DNA of 11,380 nucleotides, taken from contig CABSMV010000064.1 of the NCBI GenBank assembly GCA_902478935.1, positions 1 through 11,380 on the forward strand. The letters are read 5' to 3'. Within the stretch, counting starts at the first letter, position 1, and every line of letters begins with the position of its first letter. Source of the DNA: an uncultured Collinsella sp. Its GTDB lineage: Bacteria; Actinomycetota; Coriobacteriia; Coriobacteriales; Coriobacteriaceae. This document shows, one piece after another, positions 6,104 to 11,380 of this stretch. A program made the position numbers and the translations under genes. Under the pieces are notes generated by a model. The model saw only the letters and a program-made list of their open reading frames with translations, ran no database searches and was not told where the DNA came from.

Positions 6104-6979
6104 CTACGCGGAAAGCTCAAAGCCGTACTTAGCCCAAATCTTCTGAGCCTTCTTGTTGGACAGGCAAAAGTCGATAAACGCCTTGGCCTCGTCGGCGTGC
6201 TCGGAGCCATCGGCGACAGCACCCGGGTACACGATAGGCTTGTGCGAGTCCTCGGGACACACGAAGGCCTCCTCGATGCCGTCGTAGCGGAAGATGTCGG
6301 AGCTGTAGACAAAACCGGCCACGCAGTCGCCTGTGGACACATAGGCGGCGGCGGTGCCCACTTTATCGGCCAGTACGACCTTGTCGGCAATCACGGGAGT
6401 ATAGTCGCCGTCGTCGCCCTCGGTGCCGGTGTAGAGGCCCACGGAGGCCAGGGCCTGGTTGGCATACTTGCCGGCGGGGACGGTCTTGGCGTCGCCAATG
6501 GCGATCTTACCGTCCAGGTTCGCGACGTCGGCAATGGCCTCGACCTTGGTGTCGGAGCCCTCGGCGCGAATGATCACGAGGTCGTTGACGAACATATCCT
6601 CACGGGTGTCGGTGTCGACGAGCTCAGCGGCCTCGGCGTCATCCATGGTGCCCTTGGAAGCCGTGATGAGCACGTCGACGGCGGCACCGGCGCGCATCTG
6701 CTCGACAAGGTCGCCAGACGCCTTAAACTGCGTGTCGGCAAAGGTGGTGCCGGTCTGGTCGGTGTAGAGCTCTTGGACCTCGGGCAGGGCCTTCTCGAGG
6801 GAGTTAGCAGCGAAGACCTGCAACTCGACGGTTTCCTTCTTGGAAGAGGCCTTGCCGGAGCCGGTATCGGAACCAGCGAGCTCGGACGTCTTGTTGCCCG
6901 AGCAGCCAGCAAGGCCAAGGCCGGCGGCAGCGGCAGCAGAAAGCGAGACAAAACCGCGGCGAGAAACCATATCGAACAT
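6104..6979 (-). CDS. modA: Molybdate-binding lipoprotein of the ABC transporter
   Basis: This is the substrate-binding protein that captures molybdate outside the cell and delivers it to ModB. The N-terminus has a twin-arginine-like SRRGF (6-10) and a hydrophobic stretch ending in the lipobox LAGC (23-26), so Cys26 should be lipid-anchored. Mature sequence shows the ModA pattern: VFAANSLEKALPEVQ, then FKASGDLVEQMRAGAAVDV and VLITASKGTMDDAE, and a C-terminal AKAFIDFCLSNKKAQKIW typical of oxyanion-binding proteins. The start is the ATG at 6979-6977 with AAAGGG 6 bases upstream; a TTG two codons earlier is possible but less well placed. The total of 291 aa is slightly long for the family because of a Ser/Lys-rich linker after the lipobox. 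It is first in the mod operon; modB starts 68 bases later. Tungstate could be a second ligand. Confidence 0.93.
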   Translation of the reverse strand: MFDMVSRRGFVSLSAAAAAGLGLAGCSGNKTSELAGSDTGSGKASSKKETVELQVFAANSLEKALPEVQELYTDQTGTTFADTQFKASGDLVEQMRAGAAVDVLITASKGTMDDAEAAELVDTDTREDMFVNDLVIIRAEGSDTKVEAIADVANLDGKIAIGDAKTVPAGKYANQALASVGLYTGTEGDDGDYTPVIADKVVLADKVGTAAAYVSTGDCVAGFVYSSDIFRYDGIEEAFVCPEDSHKPIVYPGAVADGSEHADEAKAFIDFCLSNKKAQKIWAKYGFELSA

Positions 6980-7025
6980 GTTCAACCCTTTCGAACGCTA
7001 TGCCCGGGCACCCCGCCGCGGGCTT

Positions 7026-7043
7026 TAATCTGCAATCAGATTA
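7026..7043. promoter_or_regulatory. Inverted repeat over the modA -10 region (candidate operator)
   Basis: TAATCTG (7026-7032) and CAGATTA (7037-7043) are perfect 7-bp arms around CAAT. The site overlaps the modA -10 hexamer and the likely start of transcription, where a bound protein would block RNA polymerase. A molybdate-responsive repressor is a natural guess, but the sequence is not the E. coli ModE box as I know it. Confidence 0.5.
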
Positions 7044-7045
7044 TA
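7040..7045 (-). promoter_or_regulatory. modA: -10 hexamer of the modABC promoter
   Basis: On the minus strand TATAAT (7045-7040) is a perfect -10 element about 60 bases upstream of the modA start. No good -35 is seen 17 bases upstream (the bases there read CATAAT), which suggests an activator-helped or otherwise regulated promoter. Confidence 0.55.
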
Positions 7046-7074
7046 CTTCTGCGCGAATAATGATTATGAGAAAT

Positions 7075-7092
7075 TATTCTCTCCAGAGAATA
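7075..7092. promoter_or_regulatory. Inverted repeat upstream of the modA promoter (candidate operator)
   Basis: TATTCTCT (7075-7082) and AGAGAATA (7085-7092) are perfect 8-bp arms around CC. It lies just upstream of the -35 region on the minus strand, a usual activator position. A short AT-rich palindrome, ATAAT-G-ATTAT (7057-7067), lies between it and the -10. Confidence 0.5.
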
Positions 7093-7130
7093 TAGTTTCA
7101 AGTTACCGTGCACCTCGGCGTCGCTTCGGC

Positions 7131-7169
7131 GGAAAACAAAGGCGGAGCAACCCGTAAGGTCGCCCCGCC
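7131..7169 (-). terminator. Intrinsic terminator of the moeA-mog operon
   Basis: On the minus strand GGCGGGGCGACC (7169-7158) pairs with GGTTGCTCCGCC (7152-7141) through 12 bp, two of them G-U, with loop TTACG, followed by TTTGTTTTCC (7140-7131). It starts 13 bases after the mog stop codon and separates this unit from modA. Confidence 0.9.
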
Positions 7170-7182
7170 GCAGGTAAACCGC

Positions 7183-7662
7183 TTAGCTGGTATGTCCGCC
7201 GCCCGCTGTCATTTGGGCCGCATGTTCCAGCTGGTCTGCTATGGCCTCCCAGCTTTCGCGGGCGGCCTTCGTAGAACCGGGAAAGTTTACGACAAGCGTA
7301 TGACCTCGTTGCATGCAAATAGCGCGCGAGAGCATAGCGCGGCGCGTCTTGGTCATGGAGTACGCACGGATTGCCTCTGCAATACCCGGCGCATCGCGGT
7401 CGCAGACGGCACGCGTCGCCTCGGGCGTCACGTCGCGCATCGAAAGTCCCGTGCCGCCACAGGTGAGCACGACATTGGCGTGGCACTCATCGGCAGCTTC
7501 CACAATGGCATCACCGATCTCGCTGGCGTCGTCGCGCACGACCACATGTGAGACGACCGTCCAGCCCTGCGCCTCGATAAGTTCCTCGAGTGCGGCTCCA
7601 GCCTCGTCCTGAGCAAGATCGCGCGTATCCGAGCACGTCACGATCGATATCTTCAGCTCCAT
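7183..7662 (-). CDS. MogA/MoaB-family molybdopterin adenylyltransferase
   Basis: This small cytoplasmic enzyme of molybdenum-cofactor synthesis activates molybdopterin with ATP to give adenylyl-molybdopterin, the substrate of MoeA. Family features are TCSDTRD (9-15), the pterin-binding loop TCGGTGLSMRDVTPEA (67-82) including the catalytic-type Asp77, and FPGS (127-130). At 159 aa it fits the MogA/MoaB class. The start is the ATG at 7662-7660, preceded by AGGAGGA; a second ATG 5 bases upstream is out of frame. Only 10 bases separate it from the moeA stop, so the two are cotranscribed. Whether it should be called mog or moaB cannot be settled by eye, so no symbol is given. A terminator follows. 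Confidence 0.92.
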   Translation of the reverse strand: MELKISIVTCSDTRDLAQDEAGAALEELIEAQGWTVVSHVVVRDDASEIGDAIVEAADECHANVVLTCGGTGLSMRDVTPEATRAVCDRDAPGIAEAIRAYSMTKTRRAMLSRAICMQRGHTLVVNFPGSTKAARESWEAIADQLEHAAQMTAGGGHTS

Positions 7663-7672
7663 AGCATTCCTC

Positions 7673-8935
7673 CTACAACACGGCGCCCTCGGGCAGGTCG
7701 ACGCGAACAACGTCCACGGCATCTCCCGCCTTGAGCTCGCACGGTCCTTCGTCAATACGCAACAGGCAGTTCGCACGCTGCATAGTTCCAAGCAGCGCCG
7801 AATTCTGTGTCTTAGCCTCGGTCACCAACAACTCACCGGTCTCGGGGTCGCGCAAAACCGTGGCGCGATCGAAGAAGCGTCGGTCCTGGCGCTTCTTCAC
7901 GCAGTGCGTCAATATCGCCTGCTGCACGGGACGCGCACCCTCGGCAAAGCCGCGCATCTTGCGGATCGCCGGACGGGCGAGCATCTCAAAGCCCACATAC
8001 GCAGCAGCGGGATTGCCCGAAAGCCCGAGGTAGGGCTTACCCCCGAGCAAACCAAACGTGATGGCCTTGCCCGGACGCATCGAGATGCGGTCAAACAGCA
8101 CCTCGCCCTCGCGCCGGACGAGCGCCGTCACGTAGTCGTAATCGCCCGCCGAGGCGCCACCGCTCGTAATGACAAAATCGCACTCCTGCACGGCGCGATG
8201 CACCAGCTCGGCAATCGCCTGCTCATCATCGGGCGCAATGCCGTAGAACACGGGCTCGGCTCCCGCATCAAGCGCCTCGGCCATCAACGCCGACGAGTTG
8301 GAGTCGCGAATCTGTCCACGCGCCGGCACGTTCCTCGGTGCGACCAATTCCGTCCCTAGCGAGATAATGCCCACGCGCGGGGCGGCATGCACCTTCACGC
8401 TCGCATATCCGGCGCTCGCCAGCAAGCCGGCGCCCGCCGGAGCCACGACCTCGCCGGTGTGCATCACAACATCGCCAGCATGCGCTTCCTCAGCAGCCGA
8501 GCGAACGTTCTCCCCCACTTTAGCAGGCGCCGAAAAACTAACGTGCGAGCCCTCGTTGCCGTCACCGTCGAGCACATCGACGATCTCGTACTTCACCACG
8601 GCATCGGCGCCTTCGGGTACCGGCGCGCCCGTCATGATGCGGACCGTCTCGCCCGCGCCGATTGCGCCCTCAAACACATGGCCCGCGGCCTCGTGTCCGA
8701 TAACGTCGAGCGTCACCGGCGCCTCGCCAGATGCCTGTGCCAAGTCCGCCGAGCGCACGGCATATCCGTCCATAGCGCTGTTGGCAAACGGCGAGATATC
8801 GATATCGGCCACCGCGTCCTCGGCCAAGGGAAGACCGGTGGCCTGCCACACGGGAATCTCGATGAGATCCGTCGGAGCAACGTGCGACAGGACAATCGAC
8901 TGTGCGTCATCCAGCGGAATGAGTTTCTCTGCCAT
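7673..8935 (-). CDS. moeA: Molybdopterin molybdenumtransferase MoeA
   Basis: It inserts molybdate into adenylyl-molybdopterin, the last common step of molybdenum-cofactor synthesis. Motifs in order are NSAMDGYAV (52-60), MTGAPVP (101-107), the MoCF_biosynth core SGGASAGDYDYV (258-269), RPGKAITFG (287-295) and GLSGNPAA (304-311), then a C-terminal beta-barrel domain IV (about 340-420). The total of 420 aa is typical. The start is the ATG at 8935-8933 with GAGG 5 bases upstream; a GTG two codons earlier is less well spaced. It is first in a two-gene operon with the Mog-like gene, and the operon lies directly upstream of the molybdate transporter. It is divergent from the CLC gene, sharing the 210-base region 8936-9145. 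Confidence 0.95.
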   Translation of the reverse strand: MAEKLIPLDDAQSIVLSHVAPTDLIEIPVWQATGLPLAEDAVADIDISPFANSAMDGYAVRSADLAQASGEAPVTLDVIGHEAAGHVFEGAIGAGETVRIMTGAPVPEGADAVVKYEIVDVLDGDGNEGSHVSFSAPAKVGENVRSAAEEAHAGDVVMHTGEVVAPAGAGLLASAGYASVKVHAAPRVGIISLGTELVAPRNVPARGQIRDSNSSALMAEALDAGAEPVFYGIAPDDEQAIAELVHRAVQECDFVITSGGASAGDYDYVTALVRREGEVLFDRISMRPGKAITFGLLGGKPYLGLSGNPAAAYVGFEMLARPAIRKMRGFAEGARPVQQAILTHCVKKRQDRRFFDRATVLRDPETGELLVTEAKTQNSALLGTMQRANCLLRIDEGPCELKAGDAVDVVRVDLPEGAVL

Positions 8936-8953
8936 ATGCACCTCTTAATGTCA

Positions 8954-8974
8954 CGGCGCACAACAGGGGCGCCG
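8954..8974 (-). repeat. Small hairpin in the moeA leader
   Basis: CGGCGC (8954-8959) and GCGCCG (8969-8974) form a perfect 6-bp inverted repeat with a 9-base loop just upstream of the moeA ribosome site. It does not resemble the Moco riboswitch, which is far larger. Confidence 0.35.
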
Positions 8975-8992
8975 ATTCTTTATGTTTGTCTC

Positions 8993-8998
8993 AGTATA
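8993..8998 (-). promoter_or_regulatory. moeA: Candidate -10 of the moeA promoter
   Basis: On the minus strand TATACT (8998-8993), within GATTATACTGAG, matches the -10 consensus at 5 of 6. The -35 region 17 bases upstream (GTCGCG) is weak. The RNA would have a leader of about 50 bases. The overlapping plus-strand TATAAT (8995-9000) could instead serve the CLC gene. Confidence 0.4.
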
Positions 8999-9110
8999 AT
9001 CCCCCGACGCACGACCGCGACTCGGCCTGTACCCGCAAATACACCTGTCGGTTGCAGGCTGCGAAACAGAATGGAAACCAACCCACCGGCTCGTCGCGTT
9101 TACCGCGTTT

Positions 9111-9116
9111 TATAAT
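9111..9116 (+). promoter_or_regulatory. -10 hexamer of the CLC gene promoter
   Basis: TATAAT is a perfect -10 element 30 bases upstream of the ATG at 9146. No convincing -35 lies 17 bases before it (GGCTCG). RNA would start near 9122, leaving only about 24 leader bases, too short for a riboswitch. Confidence 0.5.
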
Positions 9117-9145
9117 GCTTGCGTTGCAACCTAAAAGAGGAACGT

Positions 9146-10567
9146 ATGGCTCATAACGACAAACCCGAAAGCGCAAACGAGGCGCAGGATCATTCCCAGC
9201 CGCTCGACGACGGCGGCTTTTTCTCCCTGAACGACATCATCACGGCAGGCAGGCATCAGATCACCCGCTCCGAGCAGCTCTTGGCTGCCGACACGCGCCG
9301 CAACGCCCGCAACCTACTCGCGAGCGCTAAGTTACTCGTACTCGTCGTCATCGTCTCGCTCGCCATGGGCGTTGCCGCTTGGGCGTTTTTGGCCTCGTTG
9401 AATATCGCGACCGACTATCGCGAGCACCATTCGTGGGTGTACGCCCTGCTCCCCATCGTGGGTATGGCCACCGCGTGGGTCTACAAGAACCACGGTCTCG
9501 CCGCCAAGCGTGGCAACAACCTGGTCATTGACTCCGCCCTGGGCACACGCCTCATCCATATGCGCATGGCCGTCCTCACCTTCGTCTGCTCCACGCTCAC
9601 GCACCTAACGGGCGGATCGGCCGGTCGCGAGGGAGCTGCGGTGCAGATTGGCGGCACCATCGCCAGCAACGTCTCGAGCCTCGCACACCTCAAAAAGCAT
9701 GATCACCACGACCTCATGCTCGCTGGCATCTCGTCGGCCTTTGGCGCCGTATTCGGCTCGCCCCTTGCCGGAGCTTTCTTTGGCATGGAGATGTGCTTTA
9801 TCGGCAAAATCGACTACACCGCGGGCATCTACTGCCTGGTCGCCTCGTTTACCGGCTACTTTACGTCGCTTGCCTTGGGAACCGAGTACGAAGCGAATGT
9901 TATAGCCAGCGTTCCCAGCATGACACCACGGACGGTTGTCATCGTTGTTATCAGCGCCATTATCTTCGGTTTGACGGCACGCCTCTTTGCCTGGTCGGTT
10001 CGAACCGTCAAGAGCCTGTACGGTCGCTTTATCACCAATTGCCTTATTCGCGCACTCATAGGCGCACTCGTGGTTTTGGCCGCCTATGCCCTCCTCGACG
10101 CCTGGGACTACGCCGGCCTTTCCACGTGGCTTTCCGGCGCCGGTTTTGCAGGCAACACCACCCTGGCGGACGCAGCCATCAAGTTGGTCGTCACAGCGCT
10201 TACCCTGGGCGCGGGCTTCCAAGGCGGCGAGGTCACGCCCCTGTTTGGCATCGGTGCGGCGCTCGGCGGCTGGATCGGTTGCCTCGTCGGAATCGACCCC
10301 AGTTTTCTGGCGGCTCTCGGCATGCTCGGCGTGTTCTGCGCCGGCCTCAACGTGCCCATCACCACCTGCATGATGGCCATCGACCTGTTCCACGGCACGG
10401 CAGCCGGGTTCTTTGTCATCGTGGCCTTTATCAGCTACCTAACCGCCGGACACCGCGGCGTATACCCCGCCCAGCGCATCATCTCACCCAAGCGCCGTTC
10501 GCTTATTGTGGATGAGGGCGGTACGGTAGCGGATGCTATCGAGCGCCACAACGACCTGATAGAGTAG
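9146..10567 (+). CDS. CLC-family anion/proton antiporter, probably of the fluoride-exporting CLC-F class
   Basis: This is a membrane protein of 473 aa with a charged cytoplasmic N-terminus (1-60) and a full CLC core of about 60-445. Signature segments are GREGAAVQ (160-167) with gating Glu162, GGEVTP (360-365) in place of the usual GxFxP, and GVYPAQ (438-443) with the C-terminal filter Tyr440. The first filter loop, GSGIP in chloride CLCs, reads GNNLV here (123-127), so the anion-binding Ser is Asn. Glu362 and Thr364 in GGEVTP match residues I recall as characteristic of CLC-F fluoride/H+ antiporters. The internal proton Glu of E. coli ClC (E203) aligns with Met216. There are no CBS domains. 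The start is the ATG at 9146 with AGAGG 5 bases upstream; the open frame begins earlier without a ribosome site. A chloride transporter is the alternative. Confidence 0.9.
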   Translation: MAHNDKPESANEAQDHSQPLDDGGFFSLNDIITAGRHQITRSEQLLAADTRRNARNLLASAKLLVLVVIVSLAMGVAAWAFLASLNIATDYREHHSWVYALLPIVGMATAWVYKNHGLAAKRGNNLVIDSALGTRLIHMRMAVLTFVCSTLTHLTGGSAGREGAAVQIGGTIASNVSSLAHLKKHDHHDLMLAGISSAFGAVFGSPLAGAFFGMEMCFIGKIDYTAGIYCLVASFTGYFTSLALGTEYEANVIASVPSMTPRTVVIVVISAIIFGLTARLFAWSVRTVKSLYGRFITNCLIRALIGALVVLAAYALLDAWDYAGLSTWLSGAGFAGNTTLADAAIKLVVTALTLGAGFQGGEVTPLFGIGAALGGWIGCLVGIDPSFLAALGMLGVFCAGLNVPITTCMMAIDLFHGTAAGFFVIVAFISYLTAGHRGVYPAQRIISPKRRSLIVDEGGTVADAIERHNDLIE

Positions 10568-10654
10568 ACGTTAGTATTCGCCGTGCAGCCACAATCGGGG
10601 GCAATCCGACCTGAGCGCGACCGCACTGCCATGTCACACGCCGGGAGTCGCCCC

Positions 10655-11380
10655 ATGCACGCAACTGATTTTGGTCGCACGCTCATCATCGCCAACCCAG
10701 CCGCCCAGTCGGGCGCCGCGCATGAGGTTGCCGAGCGCCTGCAGCGCTTTTTGGATATGACCGCGCGCGCATCCCAGTTTGACTTGGTGCTAACCGAGCG
10801 CATGGGACACGCCAAGGAGCTGGCCGCCCAAGCAACGGACTATCGCACCGTTATCGCACTCGGCGGCGACGGCGTAATCCACGAGATCGTCAACGGGCTT
10901 ATGACACAAAAGGAGGACGCCCGCCCCGCTCTTGCCGTCCTGCCCGTGGGCTCCGGTAACGATTTTGCCCAGACGCTCGGCATCGACGATTTCTCCGGCA
11001 AGGATTTTGGCGCGCTGCTCACCTGTGAGCTGCAGCGTCAGGACATCGGGCGCATTCGTTCATGGAACCCCGCAAACGGTATCGGCGAGGCTTCCGTTGA
11101 GTACTACGACCAGACGCTTTCGGTCGGCATCGATGCCGCCATCGGCCTGGGCACCACCGAGCTGCGCAAAAAGACCGGCTTGACGGGCGCGCCGCTCTAC
11201 ACCCTTTCGGGACTTGAGCAGTTTGGCCTGCGCTATCGCAACTACCCCATGACAGTCAGCTTTGACGGGGCGCCCGCCGAGCGCGTGAGGGCGATCATCA
11301 TGGCGATTCAGCTGGGCCCCACGTATGGCTCGGGCTATCGCATCTGTCCCGATGCCGACCCCTGCGACGGCATACTCGAC
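10655..11380 (+). CDS. Diacylglycerol-kinase-like lipid kinase (YegS/DgkB type), 3' end beyond the window
   Basis: The first 242 residues of a DAGK-catalytic-domain protein, which transfers ATP phosphate to a lipid such as diacylglycerol at the inner membrane face. Motifs are NPAAQSG (14-20), the nucleotide loop GGDGVIHEIVNGL (70-82), PVGSGNDFA (97-105) and the beta-sandwich signature around GSGYRICPDADPCDGILD (225-242). The family loop usually reads GGDGT; here the Thr is Val73. The start is the ATG at 10655 because GGGAG lies 7 bases upstream; an in-frame ATG at 10631 is possible with a weak site. It begins 87 bases after the CLC gene on the same strand, with no terminator seen between, so cotranscription is possible. 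Which lipid it acts on cannot be read from the sequence. Confidence 0.92.
   Translation, partial: MHATDFGRTLIIANPAAQSGAAHEVAERLQRFLDMTARASQFDLVLTERMGHAKELAAQATDYRTVIALGGDGVIHEIVNGLMTQKEDARPALAVLPVGSGNDFAQTLGIDDFSGKDFGALLTCELQRQDIGRIRSWNPANGIGEASVEYYDQTLSVGIDAAIGLGTTELRKKTGLTGAPLYTLSGLEQFGLRYRNYPMTVSFDGAPAERVRAIIMAIQLGPTYGSGYRICPDADPCDGILD

Noticed and set aside
6065..7060. 331-codon plus-strand frame opposite modA
   Set aside because: modA on the minus strand has signal peptide, lipobox and family motifs; this is its shadow.
9001..9145. Fluoride riboswitch ahead of the CLC gene
   Set aside because: The conserved GG-GATGG and CTGATGA-type blocks are absent, and the likely leader is only about 24 bases.
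9605..10393. 262-codon minus-strand frame inside the CLC gene
   Set aside because: It is antisense to the membrane core of a clear CLC protein and very rich in charged residues; no support.
10568..10654. Terminator or promoter between the CLC and lipid kinase genes
   Set aside because: No hairpin with a T-run and no good -10/-35 pair was found in these 87 bases.
1..11380. CRISPR arrays, insertion sequences, tRNA or rRNA genes
   Set aside because: No regularly spaced repeats, transposase frames, terminal inverted repeats or RNA-gene signatures were seen.

Overview
The window is a GC-rich, densely packed chromosomal segment. Strong GGAGG-type ribosome sites, an anaerobic Fe-S enzyme system and molybdenum-cofactor genes suggest a strict anaerobe. 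The overall look (high GC, gene content, protein style) fits a gut actinobacterium of the Coriobacteriia, perhaps Collinsella. That placement is an impression; there is no rRNA or marker gene in the window to confirm it.

Layout. Everything from about 1 to 8935 is on the minus strand, in three consecutive transcription units; the last two genes are on the plus strand. Read in the minus direction: (i) moeA (8935-7673) and a mog/moaB-type gene (7662-7183), closed by a clear intrinsic terminator (7131-7169); (ii) modA (6979-6104), modB (6035-4593) and modC (4589-3519), closed by a second intrinsic terminator (3470-3506); (iii) after a 444-base intergenic region, two paralogous 2-hydroxyacyl-CoA-dehydratase-fold proteins (3074-1791 and 1636-473) and their ATP-dependent activase (422 to beyond the left edge). 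On the plus strand a CLC-family anion transporter (9146-10567) is followed by the start of a diacylglycerol-kinase-like lipid kinase (10655 to beyond the right edge).

How the genes work together. Units (i) and (ii) form a molybdenum supply line: ModA captures molybdate outside, ModB/ModC import it, and the Mog-like protein and MoeA adenylate molybdopterin and insert the metal. Unit (iii) is an ATP-driven low-potential electron-transfer system: the activase hydrolyses ATP to push electrons into the Fe-S proteins. Both Fe-S paralogues share the same eight cysteine positions and resemble the YjiM/double-cubane-cluster class more than a classical two-subunit dehydratase, so the usual label '2-hydroxyacyl-CoA dehydratase' may be wrong.

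Most worth a second look: the twin cysteine-rich pair and its structured 250-base leader with a possible 22-codon leader peptide; a perfect 22-bp palindrome upstream of it; a ModB permease carrying an extra signal peptide and an extracytoplasmic domain of about 185 residues; two inverted repeats at the modA promoter; and a CLC protein whose filter residues (GNN, GREG, GGEVTP) point to fluoride/proton exchange rather than chloride.
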